A stretch of DNA of 36,874 nucleotides from an uncultured Bacteroidales bacterium (GCA_903915465.1 CAIWTA010000169.1:1-36874); one strand, 5' to 3'. Positions 1 through 8,497 are shown, counted from the stretch's first letter. Notes: generated from the letters alone by a model not told the origin. Made by a program: numbers and translations.

Positions 1-975
1 GTAATAACTTGTCCGGGAAATGTTAATACAGTAGCAGATCCAGGAAAAACTTTTGCAACTATTTCTCTTCCGGCGCCAACCTATTCTGATAATTGCACCC
101 CGACAGGAAATATCAGTATTACCTGGGTCATGACCGTTCCAACTGCCGGTAGTGGAACAGGTATAATTCCGGTTCCCTTTCAGTTTAATCTTGGAACGAC
201 TACTGTAACATATAGTGCAACTGATGCTTGCGGCAAAGTTTCCAGTTGCTCATTCACGGTTGTCGTTGCATCCGATGATCCTCCTGTTATTACTTGTCCC
301 TCAAATTTGATGGTGAATACGGATTCAGGGATATGTTCGGCTTCAATAGATCCCGGATTTCCCGTTAAGCTTTCAGGGACGGATCCAATCATCTATACAT
401 GGGTAATGACAGGTGCTACTACTGGTTCAGGAACGGGGCCAATTGGCGTTTATCTTTTCAACCTGGGTGTCACTACCATCACCTGGACCGCAACAAATAT
501 TGCAGGCAGTGTTACTTGTACGCAAACGATCACTGTTATGGATTCAGAGAAACCAAGGTTTTTGGTACTTCCGGTTTCTGTCAGGTACTTTTGCGTAATT
601 GCTATTTTCCAGGCCAATTTTTATCCCGACACTGTTGATATTACGCCAATAAGGCCGGATTACTATATACTTACGCCAACGGACAAAAGCAATCTTGATC
701 TCAATCCTGCAACATTCTTGGACAATTGTACACCAGCAGCTAACTTAATTCTGCATTGGAGGATAGACTTTAATGGCGGCGTCCCTTCCCCGATAGCAGG
801 AACCGGACAAATTTCAAACTATATGGGGGAATTGAGATTCCCTGGTGCTCCCAAGATAGATATTACACATACGATCTCCTACTGGCTCGAAGATGATTTC
901 AATAATCTCTCCGACGAAGTTGTTGTTAACATCATCATTAAACCACGTCCTGATGTTGTCAAATTAACACATTGA
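1..975 (+). CDS. HYR-domain secreted protein, 3' part only
   Basis: The reading frame is open from base 1, so the start lies outside the window; 324 residues are visible and end at TGA 973-975. At least two HYR (hyalin repeat) modules are recognisable by the VITCP-type opening, the SDNCTP segment and the TTTVTYSATDACG / TTITWTATNIAG strands, with paired cysteines typical of extracytoplasmic Ig-like folds. HYR modules are adhesion-type folds in secreted bacterial proteins; the exact ligand cannot be inferred. The last 100 residues are not HYR-like and end in IIIKPRPDVVKLTH, a tail whose K-P-R-P core recurs in the next secreted protein and, as NPKP, in the one at 3153. No classical T9SS type A or B sorting domain is visible. 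Role as a surface or matrix protein is inference. Confidence 0.8.
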   Translation, partial: VITCPGNVNTVADPGKTFATISLPAPTYSDNCTPTGNISITWVMTVPTAGSGTGIIPVPFQFNLGTTTVTYSATDACGKVSSCSFTVVVASDDPPVITCPSNLMVNTDSGICSASIDPGFPVKLSGTDPIIYTWVMTGATTGSGTGPIGVYLFNLGVTTITWTATNIAGSVTCTQTITVMDSEKPRFLVLPVSVRYFCVIAIFQANFYPDTVDITPIRPDYYILTPTDKSNLDLNPATFLDNCTPAANLILHWRIDFNGGVPSPIAGTGQISNYMGELRFPGAPKIDITHTISYWLEDDFNNLSDEVVVNIIIKPRPDVVKLTH

Positions 976-1014
976 TTAACGGGAAATATTAAATAACCAT
1001 AAAACCTCAAACCT

Positions 1015-1170
1015 ATGAAAAATGAAAAGAATACAAATGAAATGACAAATATTTTTATACGTGTCATCATCGGTAAGAATGGCAAAGTGATCATAACTTA
1101 TACTTTGCCTGGATTGCTCTTACGGACCCAAATTCTTGAAAAACTAATCACCCAATATAGTAATAACTAA
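1015..1170 (+). CDS. Small ORF of 51 codons, unknown
   Basis: ATG at 1015 to TAA at 1168-1170, 51 residues beginning MKNEKNTNEM and ending KLITQYSNN. It contains a short hydrophobic stretch (VIITYTLPGLLL) but no signal peptide and no family I recognise. It sits in the 300-base gap between two same-strand secreted-protein genes, 39 bases after the first. Upstream is A-rich without a clear Shine-Dalgarno, which is normal in this phylum. It may be a real small protein or untranslated leader sequence; evidence is only the ORF and position. Confidence 0.3.
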   Translation: MKNEKNTNEMTNIFIRVIIGKNGKVIITYTLPGLLLRTQILEKLITQYSNN

Positions 1171-1275
1171 AAACAGACACCATGAAACAAAAAAGGATCA
1201 AAAATTATGAAAAAGTTCAGCTTAGAATGCAACTAACACAACTAACACAACTATTTAACCTTTAAAACAAAAAAA

Positions 1276-2397
1276 ATGAAAAAGCAACTTTTTATGATTC
1301 TGGTGACAATTTTTGCCATCGGCTTCACAAGCACTTTTGGGCAGACAGTTACTTGCCCGGTTCCTCGTACGGTTGACATAACATGTCTTCCCAGTGATGC
1401 TTTGCATCCTGTAGCAGGTACTCCTTATGACTATACAGTCGTTGTCCCGACTCCTCCTGGTACAAAGGCGTATACCTGGTTTGTGACTCAGGACCCTGCT
1501 TTTATTGCTGCCGGAGTACTGACAGCTAACCGTGAAACATCACCTGGGTTGCATATTGCAGCAACTGGTGTGGGATACAATGATCCTGCAACAGGATTGG
1601 CAACCTTATCAATTACCTGGAAATCATTTGTGCCTGATCCTGCACTGCCTGTATTTGTCGTAATTAATGTTCAAAATACGGCCTCTACAGCAGATGCTTG
1701 CGTTTCGCAGAATATGAAGGTGTTTAAGATCCTTCCTGTTAACGCTTTTACGCTTGATATTGCAAACGTTACTGCGCTTGGTGTTGCGCAGGGTTATGAA
1801 ACTCCGATCGACCGCTGTATACATGCCATCGTATCTGCAAGTTATGATGCAACAGCACCGGAAGGGGTTTTGTATGACTTTGGAACAGATTTCCTGTATT
1901 ATGTAGTTACAGCAGCTAATTTCTCCACTTCATGGAAACCAAGTGTACAGTTGACAGGCGTGGATGCGCAGGAAACAATCACTGCAGTTGAATGGGCATT
2001 GCCGACTGACTTTGCTTTCGGAACGGTGCATGCGATGCCTCTGGCAGCAGGAACATATACTTCGACAGATCCGGTTACAGTTGTTAATTCAACCGGAACG
2101 GTTGGAACGGCAGGTGAATGTATCCTGATTCGCGTCAGCATTGATCATACCGCTGGTGCACTCCAATACCAGGGTTTGGCTGATGAGGTCATCACTATGG
2201 CTGTGGACGGAATCACGGAGCTTGCATCAGCAACACCCGTTGGTGACGTCCATTTCTCATCTACGTTACCTGCAGCAAATGCAGATTGCGGAAAAGTGGA
2301 TGGATTCTTATATGACAAGGCTGTGCAGACAATCAAGCCAAGGCCTGATATTACTGCTCCGGCTATGCCAGCACCCGGATTACTGCCTGTTAAATAA
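1276..2397 (+). CDS. Secreted protein of unknown function with KPRP tail
   Basis: 373 residues from ATG 1276 (preceded by an A-rich stretch) to TAA. A Sec signal peptide is clear: KK, hydrophobic core MILVTIFAIGF, then STFGQ at about residue 23. The mature part is rich in beta-prone Thr/Val/Ala with several cysteines (ITC, DAC, DRC, GEC, ADC), consistent with an extracytoplasmic beta-sandwich protein, but no named domain is recognised. The C terminus reads QTIKPRPDITAP followed by a Pro/Ala-rich end; the IKPRPD core matches the tail of the upstream HYR protein. No type A or B T9SS sorting domain is visible. Its place in the surface-protein locus suggests an accessory or matrix role (inference). 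Confidence 0.75.
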   Translation: MKKQLFMILVTIFAIGFTSTFGQTVTCPVPRTVDITCLPSDALHPVAGTPYDYTVVVPTPPGTKAYTWFVTQDPAFIAAGVLTANRETSPGLHIAATGVGYNDPATGLATLSITWKSFVPDPALPVFVVINVQNTASTADACVSQNMKVFKILPVNAFTLDIANVTALGVAQGYETPIDRCIHAIVSASYDATAPEGVLYDFGTDFLYYVVTAANFSTSWKPSVQLTGVDAQETITAVEWALPTDFAFGTVHAMPLAAGTYTSTDPVTVVNSTGTVGTAGECILIRVSIDHTAGALQYQGLADEVITMAVDGITELASATPVGDVHFSSTLPAANADCGKVDGFLYDKAVQTIKPRPDITAPAMPAPGLLPVK

Positions 2398-2440
2398 CCG
2401 GGAATCGTATAACTGTTGCTTTTTCAACCAGCCATTCTTC

Positions 2441-2463
2441 CCGGCCGGGCTATACCCGGCCGG
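2441..2463. other. Perfect GC-rich hairpin (9-bp stem, 5-base loop)
   Basis: CCGGCCGGG at 2441-2449 is followed by loop CTATA and then CCCGGCCGG at 2455-2463, a perfect inverted repeat 43 bases after the stop of the upstream gene. There is no following T-run, so it is not a standard intrinsic terminator. It could end or protect the upstream transcript or be part of a dispersed repeat. Confidence 0.6.
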
Positions 2464-2709
2464 AGAGAACAGCGGGTGAGGAAAAGTATTACAGGGCGCA
2501 AGCAAAGACAGGTACGATCGCACATACAGGCAAAAGCGGTTGGGATGCGCTGCATTCCACCCTTGGTAGTTTCCGGAAGACCGTGAAATTAATGCCAGCT
2601 TTGTGTTGTATGGCACTGTGAAATTGGATATTACAATAGCTAACCAATGAAACGAATTCAGAATAAACACGGACCCGACTTTGATGTAGGGTTTCTGTTG
2701 ACCAGACGG

Positions 2710-2886
2710 CCACGCGACGGAACCGAAAGGAAGCCACGTGACGGAACTGAAGGAATGCCACGCGACGGAACTGAAAGGAAGCCACGTGACGGGACTGAAG
2801 GAATGCCACGCGACGGAACCGAAAGGAAGCCACGTGACGGGACTGAAGGAATGCCACGCGACGGAACTGAAAGGAAGCCACGTGAC
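2710..2886. repeat. 24-bp tandem repeat, two alternating unit types (48-bp super-unit)
   Basis: Seven full 24-base units and a 9-base partial lie head to tail: 2710, 2734, 2758, 2782, 2806, 2830, 2854 and partial at 2878. Odd units begin CCACGCGACGG and end GAAAGGAAG; even units begin CCACGTGACGG and end GAAGGAATG. The strict A-B alternation means the copied unit was 48 bases. Only single-base differences separate units of the same type (AACCG versus AACTG; GGAACT versus GGGACT). In the forward frame the units would encode alternating PRDGTERK and PRDGTEGM octapeptides, but several frames on both strands are open, so coding cannot be inferred. There are no spacers, so this is not a CRISPR. 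Confidence 0.95.
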
Positions 2887-3152
2887 AAAACAATACTGCC
2901 GAAGGACAGCCTTGTGGTCAGGTATTTTTACCGGCTAACCGAGCAACCGCAAGATGTCCGAATTCAGGGCAGACCATCATCCCGATGGCGAATACCCTGG
3001 TGGGGGAAACCGGCCTGTTTTAGACCGGTATAGGGAGAGGTATGTCCTATGGAAAAGAAAAGTGAAAAGTGAAATAAAAATAGTGTATAATTGATAAAAA
3101 TTAAAGGATAAATACTGAATGGTTTTATAAATAACGATGCAAAGAAACTAAA

Positions 3153-3821
3153 GTGAACCGATCTAAACACATATTCCTGCGTCTGTTGCTGGTAGCAATA
3201 CCACTACTGATGGCTATGGCTCCTGCCATGGCACAGAATACTGTGTACGTAGGTCAATCAAGCGATTTAAGCGTAATAGAGATTCCGGGTGATACGTATG
3301 TTTGGGAATTATACAATAGTGTTACGGGCATAAATTTTGCTACCGACCCTGGCAATTGCCTGCCAGGCGATGCGTATTTCACAGGCAGTTCCACGAACTC
3401 CACAGCAAATGTAATGTGGCTAACGCCAGGGATTTACTTCTTTAAGGTGACAGCTTACAGGGGAGGTTGCACAATGAACTTGAAAGTCGGTAAGATGAAT
3501 GTAATTTCGACAACACCGGCAGCAGTCATCGAACCTCCGCAACCAATCTGCTCAGGCGACTCGGCACACCTCACCGTAATACTGGCCGGGACCGCACCAT
3601 GGAGCATCACGTTGACTGATGGCGTGAACAGCTTTGTCTTTAACAACATCACGTCAAGCCCGTTCACCCTCACCGTTCCGGAGATCCCATTAGTAACTGC
3701 TTCTTACTGGATTTCGGAGGTGACTGATATCCAAGGTACAAATACAACCCCATCTCCACAAGTAGTGCAGGTAGTGAATCCAAAACCAGTCAATTCAAAA
3801 ATATACCAATACGGACCGTAA
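3153..3821 (+). CDS. Secreted protein with NPKP tail, first gene of the adhesin unit
   Basis: 222 residues, GTG start at 3153. The only nearby ATG (3136) runs into a stop after four codons, and the GTG gives an intact signal peptide (MNRSKHIFLRLLL ... MAMAPAMAQ, cleavage near residue 28). The first mature segment has the pattern PGDTYVWEL ... MWLTPGIYFFKV ... GGC, which resembles the N-terminal segment of the next protein. The second half, from about residue 125, looks like an Ig-like strand module (ICSGDSAHLTVIL). It ends QVVNPKPVNSKIYQYGP, related to the KPRP tails upstream. The adhesin gene starts 10 bases after its stop, so co-expression is likely. Function is unknown; a partner of the adhesin or of its export is inference. 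Confidence 0.75.
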   Translation: MNRSKHIFLRLLLVAIPLLMAMAPAMAQNTVYVGQSSDLSVIEIPGDTYVWELYNSVTGINFATDPGNCLPGDAYFTGSSTNSTANVMWLTPGIYFFKVTAYRGGCTMNLKVGKMNVISTTPAAVIEPPQPICSGDSAHLTVILAGTAPWSITLTDGVNSFVFNNITSSPFTLTVPEIPLVTASYWISEVTDIQGTNTTPSPQVVQVVNPKPVNSKIYQYGP

Positions 3822-3831
3822 TAGTAAGAAA

Positions 3832-6800
3832 ATGTTGAATAAGCTCAGATACATATTGTTGACTATACTGCTGATCGCTGCTTCCCAGGCAGCCGGCCAG
3901 TATATTATCAGCAGAGTAGCTGTGGGATCTGTAAAATATTACCGCGTGGATGGCGAACCTGGTTCCAGCTATATCTGGAAACTTACAGATCCCTTGGGCA
4001 CTACGGTAACCCTTCCAAGCACCGCCGATACTGTTGCGATCACCTGGAACGTTGTTCCCGGCATTTATAAATTATCAACCATTCAGCATTCTGTAATCAC
4101 AAACTGCGATGGATTGCTTGAGATCGGCGATGTAGAAGTATTCGACCAGATCATACCGAATTTTGCGGCTATCGGCCCGCTTTGCCTGAACAGTGCTGCG
4201 CCACCGCTGCCGGATATTTCAACAAATGGCATTACCGGAACATGGATACCGGATACCATCATCACGAGTTCGGTTGGCACTACTGCCTATGTATTTACAC
4301 CTGATTCAGGGCAATCTGCAATCGCAATATCATTAGATATCACGATTGTTACTGAAATTATTCCTGCCTTTGCATCTGTCGGCCCGTTCTGCCTGAACAG
4401 TACTGCGCCTGCACTGGCAGCTACTTCCACAAACGGCATTACCGGTACATGGGCCCCGCCAACTATCAGCACGGATACGATTGGCACAACTACCTATACA
4501 TTTACACCTGATTCAGGGCAATGTGCAATCACAACAACATTAGATATCACGACAGCTACTGAAATTACTCCTGCCTTTGCTGCTATCGGCCCGTTCTGTC
4601 TGAACAGCACTGCGTCACCGCTCCCGGCTGTTTCAACAAATGGTATTACCGGTATATGGATACCGGCTACAATCAGCACGGATACGGTTGGCATCGATCT
4701 TTATACATTTACACCTGATTCAGGGCAATGTGCAATCGCAACAACATTATACATCACTATAACTGAGGAAATTACTCCTGCCTTTGCAGCCGTCGGCCCG
4801 CTTTGTTTGAACAGTACTGCACCTGCACTGGCATCTACTTCCACCAACGGCATTACCGGTGCATGGATACCGGCTACAATCAGCACGGGTACGGTTGGGA
4901 CAGCTCTTTATACATTTACACCTGATTCAGGGCAATGTGCAATCGCAGTAACATTAAATATCACCATAACTGCAGAAATTACTCCTGCCTTCGCAGCTGT
5001 CGGTCAGCTCTGCCTTAACAGTACTGCGCCACTGCTACCGACTGTTTCAACAAATGGCATCACCGGCACATGGGTACCGGCTACCGTCAGCACGGGAACA
5101 GTTGGGACAACTCTTTATACATTTACACCTGCTTCAGGGCAATGTGCAATCGTAATAACATTAGATATCACGATAGCTACGGAAATTATTCCTGCCTTTG
5201 CAGCAATCGGCCCGCTCTGCCTGAACAGCACTGCGCCACCGCTACCGGGTATTTCAACAAACAGCATTACCGGTACTTGGGTACCGGCTACCATCAGCAC
5301 GGGTATGGTTGGTACAACTTTCTATACGTTTACACCTGATTCAGGGCAATGTGCAGTTGTAGTGACTATGGGAATCGAAGTTACCGACCAGATAACCCCG
5401 ACATTCTCATCCTTAGGCCCGCTTTGCTTTAACAGTACTGCGTCTGCACTGCCGGCTATTTCCACAAACGGCATTTCCGGCACGTGGGTATTGGCTGCTA
5501 TCACCACAGGTACGGTTGGAATAACTAATTATACCTTCACTCCTGATCCGGGGCAATGTGCAATTGTAGTGACTATCGGAGTCGAAGTTTCTAGTGAGAT
5601 CATCCCCGCGTTCACAGCCTTAGGCCCGCTTTGTTTGAACAGCAATAGTTCTGCACTGCCAACTACTTCCACAAACGGCCTTACCGGTACATGGGTGCTG
5701 TCTTCCATAACCACGAGTACGGTTGGTATAACTAATTATACATTCACCCCCAACCCAGGGCAATGTGGAGTTGTAATAACTATGGGAATTGATGTTTCTG
5801 ATGAGATAATCCCCGCATTCGCATCCATAGGCCCGCTTTGCCTGAACGGCATTGCGCCTGCGCTGCCAGCTATTTCGACAAACGGAATTACCGGTAAATG
5901 GATACCAGCCACCATCAGTACAGCAACGGTTGGTACAACTTTCTATAGATTTACGGCTGATGCAGGGCAATGTGGAATACCAACCACACTTAGAATTAAC
6001 GTTGCCGCTGCAATCCCGCCTGCCATTACCATCAACGGCAATCCGGCAACGATCTGTGCAGGGACGACAATGAACTTTACTTCCTCTGTTGCCGGCGAAG
6101 GAGCAACACCTGCATACGAGTGGCTGGTGAACGGGTTACCGGTTGGAACCAACAGCCCGACTTATTCCAGCAATACCTTGGCCAATAACGATGTGGTATC
6201 CTGCATTCTTACTTCCAGCCAAGAATGTGCAAGCCAGGCAACGGCTACTTCTAACGATATTATCGTCATTGTAATGCCTGCCATCATTCCAACCATCGTC
6301 ATCACAGGCAGCCCGACAACGATATGTGCCGGCACATCGGTGAACTTTACAACCACTGTTACCGGACAGGGGCCAACTCCAACATACCAGTGGCTGGTGA
6401 ACGGGTTACCGGTGGGCACTAACAATCCGACCTATTCCAGTAATACATTGGCCAATGGTGATGTTATATCCTGTATACTTACTTCCAGCGAAGCCTGTGC
6501 AAGCCCTGCAACGGATACTTCTAACAATGTTACCATTACCATCACCGCTCCTGTTGTGCCGACCATCAGCATTGCTGCCGATCTGAACCCGATATGTGCC
6601 CGTACCCTGGTAACATTCACTGCGACAATTACCAATCAGGGACCGGATCCTGTATATATGTGGTTTAAAAATGGCATCCACGTGGGAAATAACCTGCCTG
6701 AATATGCCGATTCTACACTGGTTGACAAGGATGTGATCAGTTGCAGCATTATTTCGATTCTGCGTGACGCTGGCCCCGTGACTATCAAATCAGCCGAAAT

Positions 6801-7380
6801 TAAAATGGCCGTCTATGTTACTATAGCCGGATTCACTCTTACCGATAATTCAAGAAATATAAACGGGAATATTCTATTCACTAACACTTCAACCGGAGCT
6901 GATACGTATTATTGGGATTTTGGCGATGGTCAAACATCGAATGAAGTAAACCCATTTGTTAATTATACAAAAGACGGAACTTATCTGATCATTTTGACTG
7001 CAATGAATAAACTTAAATGCGCAGATACTTTTTCCTATAAATATGACATGCTGTTTAAAGGACTTTTTATCCCGAATGCATTTGCACCGAACGCAACAAC
7101 TACGCTGGGAAGTGTGTTTCAACCATCGGGAATCAGTTTAAAGAAATACAAGATTGAAGTTTACGATAATTGGGGGCACCTGATTTGGGAATCATCTGCA
7201 CTCGACAGCAATGGCACCCCGACTGAGTCGTGGGATGGAACTTATCACGGGAAACCTATGCCACAGGGAACCTATTTATGGAAAGTTCATGCTATATTCT
7301 ATGATGATACCATCTGGCATGGTTCTGATAATGGTGCCGGAAAGGGATCAGAAATTGGTACAGTTTTATTAATCAGGTAA
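3832..7380 (+). CDS. Giant repeat adhesin-like protein with PKD and T9SS type B sorting domain
   Basis: 1182 residues. A signal peptide occupies about 1-22 (hydrophobic ILLTILLIAA, then SQAAGQ). Residues 23-106 form an N-terminal module. Residues 107-727 are nine tandem 69-residue repeats built round GPLCLNS, STNGITGTW, YTFTP and GQCAI. Three Ig-like modules follow at about 728-817, 818-907 and 908-996 (each with ICAGT/ICART and a later VxSC), then a PKD domain at about 997-1077 (YYWDFGDGQTS). The last 105 residues match the gliding-motility-associated type B C-terminal domain: FIPNAFAPN, YKIEVYDNWG, SWDGTYHGKPMPQGTYLWKV and a final IGTVLLIR. Type B cargo is exported across the outer membrane by the T9SS and generally needs a PorP/SprF-like partner, which is the next gene. 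Most repeats carry two cysteines, which may form disulfides. An adhesin or motility role is inference from this architecture. Confidence 0.93.
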   Translation: MLNKLRYILLTILLIAASQAAGQYIISRVAVGSVKYYRVDGEPGSSYIWKLTDPLGTTVTLPSTADTVAITWNVVPGIYKLSTIQHSVITNCDGLLEIGDVEVFDQIIPNFAAIGPLCLNSAAPPLPDISTNGITGTWIPDTIITSSVGTTAYVFTPDSGQSAIAISLDITIVTEIIPAFASVGPFCLNSTAPALAATSTNGITGTWAPPTISTDTIGTTTYTFTPDSGQCAITTTLDITTATEITPAFAAIGPFCLNSTASPLPAVSTNGITGIWIPATISTDTVGIDLYTFTPDSGQCAIATTLYITITEEITPAFAAVGPLCLNSTAPALASTSTNGITGAWIPATISTGTVGTALYTFTPDSGQCAIAVTLNITITAEITPAFAAVGQLCLNSTAPLLPTVSTNGITGTWVPATVSTGTVGTTLYTFTPASGQCAIVITLDITIATEIIPAFAAIGPLCLNSTAPPLPGISTNSITGTWVPATISTGMVGTTFYTFTPDSGQCAVVVTMGIEVTDQITPTFSSLGPLCFNSTASALPAISTNGISGTWVLAAITTGTVGITNYTFTPDPGQCAIVVTIGVEVSSEIIPAFTALGPLCLNSNSSALPTTSTNGLTGTWVLSSITTSTVGITNYTFTPNPGQCGVVITMGIDVSDEIIPAFASIGPLCLNGIAPALPAISTNGITGKWIPATISTATVGTTFYRFTADAGQCGIPTTLRINVAAAIPPAITINGNPATICAGTTMNFTSSVAGEGATPAYEWLVNGLPVGTNSPTYSSNTLANNDVVSCILTSSQECASQATATSNDIIVIVMPAIIPTIVITGSPTTICAGTSVNFTTTVTGQGPTPTYQWLVNGLPVGTNNPTYSSNTLANGDVISCILTSSEACASPATDTSNNVTITITAPVVPTISIAADLNPICARTLVTFTATITNQGPDPVYMWFKNGIHVGNNLPEYADSTLVDKDVISCSIISILRDAGPVTIKSAEIKMAVYVTIAGFTLTDNSRNINGNILFTNTSTGADTYYWDFGDGQTSNEVNPFVNYTKDGTYLIILTAMNKLKCADTFSYKYDMLFKGLFIPNAFAPNATTTLGSVFQPSGISLKKYKIEVYDNWGHLIWESSALDSNGTPTESWDGTYHGKPMPQGTYLWKVHAIFYDDTIWHGSDNGAGKGSEIGTVLLIR
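4150..6012 (+). repeat. Nine in-frame 207-bp repeats inside the adhesin gene
   Basis: The repeats are exactly 69 codons each with no length variation, covering residues 107-727. By eye the first six copies share long DNA identities (for example TTTACACCTGATTCAGGGCA), and copies 7-9 are more divergent (TNYTFTPDPGQ and TNYTFTPNPGQ forms). Copy 1 lacks one of the two cysteines (GQSAI instead of GQCAI). Such arrays change copy number readily by recombination or slippage. Confidence 0.95.
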
Positions 7381-7396
7381 TATAAAATCTGGCAAA

Positions 7397-8497
7397 ATGA
7401 AAAAGATATTATATTCGGTTATCATTTTCCTTGGCCATTTTGGGCTGATCCCCGGTACTATGGGGCAGGATCCAAATTATTCTCAGTGGTTAAATGCGCC
7501 ACTCTATTATAATCCGGCTTATGCAGGGTTGAATACTGGCCTCAGGGCCAGGTTTTCCGCAAGGGATCAATGGCCTAATTTGCAGCAGGATTTTAGAACC
7601 TACTACTTTTCTGCCGATTTTGGAAATCGTAATTTACCCGGTTCCGGTGGAATTGGATTGCTTGTCAACAAAGACAATGAAGGAGTCAGCTTTATCAAGG
7701 ATCTGTCGATTGGGATAGCATTATCTGTAAGGATCCCCCTCGCTTCAAATATCATCGCGCAGGTTGGTATTAAAGGTTCTCTGGTGCAGAAATGGCTGAT
7801 GTGGAATAATCTTGTGTTCAGCGATCAATTGAATCCGAAATATGGAAATATTTATTCTGCTGCAGTGACTCCTCCGGATGACCAGCAACGGATGTTCCCC
7901 GACTTTGGCGTAGGTGGTCTTGTACAGTTCGTCAATAAAGAAGGCAATGTTTCCGGAACTGCCGGGTTTGCCGTTGATCATATTTTTCAGCCTGACGAAT
8001 CCTTTCTTTCCATAGCCAAATCACCACTTCCAAGGAAATATGTAGGGCATCTTGATTTTGTTATTTCAATGGGAAACGGACCTTCTTCCAGCCAGAATCC
8101 TATGCGTGGTTTTGGGGATGCACTAAAAATAAATCCAGGGATCATTTATCAGAATCAGCATAATATGAGTTCGATTCAGGTTGGATTAAATATGCTGAAA
8201 TACAATTTCTACCTGGGAGGGTATTTTAAGGCATCTTCCTATAGCAATGGCACAACCTCCCTGATGCTGCTGGCAGGGTACCGGTACATGATAGCAGGAG
8301 ATATCAGTCTTAAATTTATGTACAGCTATGATATACAGATTTCAAAGAACCTGCAGGGCACGGGCGGAGCGCACGAAATAAGCCTGATCCTGGAATTTAA
8401 AAGCCTTCGGTTGCTTGGGAAAAAACGTTATGAAGCATGTCCTGCGATAGATGAACCGGATCTGAAAGTATCTTCATTGGAATGCAGCCCGTTTTAA
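7397..8497 (+). CDS. PorP/SprF-family T9SS outer-membrane protein
   Basis: 366 residues beginning 16 bases after the adhesin stop. A signal peptide ends near residue 24 (GTMGQ). It is followed directly by the family hallmark DPNYSQWLNAPLYYNPAYAG, and the rest alternates short amphipathic strands and turns, as in an outer-membrane beta-barrel. PorP/SprF proteins (TIGR03519-type) work with type B sorting-domain cargo; in Flavobacterium johnsoniae SprF is needed for surface display of the adhesin SprB. The adjacent type B adhesin is therefore its probable client (inference from pairing). Genome-wide there are usually several paralogs, so I do not assign the name porP or sprF. The core T9SS machinery is not in this window. 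Confidence 0.9.
   Translation: MKKILYSVIIFLGHFGLIPGTMGQDPNYSQWLNAPLYYNPAYAGLNTGLRARFSARDQWPNLQQDFRTYYFSADFGNRNLPGSGGIGLLVNKDNEGVSFIKDLSIGIALSVRIPLASNIIAQVGIKGSLVQKWLMWNNLVFSDQLNPKYGNIYSAAVTPPDDQQRMFPDFGVGGLVQFVNKEGNVSGTAGFAVDHIFQPDESFLSIAKSPLPRKYVGHLDFVISMGNGPSSSQNPMRGFGDALKINPGIIYQNQHNMSSIQVGLNMLKYNFYLGGYFKASSYSNGTTSLMLLAGYRYMIAGDISLKFMYSYDIQISKNLQGTGGAHEISLILEFKSLRLLGKKRYEACPAIDEPDLKVSSLECSPF

Larger units (their letters stand above)
2398..3152. other. 755-base intergenic region with hairpin and tandem repeat
   Basis: No convincing gene lies here. The region holds a perfect 9-bp GC-rich hairpin (2441-2463), about 250 bases without recognisable features, a 24-bp tandem repeat (2710-2886), and an A/T-rich stretch from about 3040 to the next gene that is a plausible promoter region, although no exact TAnnTTTG box was found. 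An open frame over 2647-3033 exists only because the repeat period is a multiple of three. Confidence 0.7.

Noticed and set aside
1182-1265. 27-codon ORF before the 1276 gene
   Set aside because: Very short, Lys/Gln-rich, with a CTAACACAA tandem repeat; more likely leader sequence.
2710-2886. CRISPR array
   Set aside because: Units are directly adjacent with no variable spacers, and no cas genes are present.
2647-3033. 128-codon frame with PRDGTERK/PRDGTEGM repeats as a protein gene
   Set aside because: The frame is open because the 24-bp repeat is a multiple of three and stop-free in several frames on both strands; there is no signal peptide, domain or promoter/start context.
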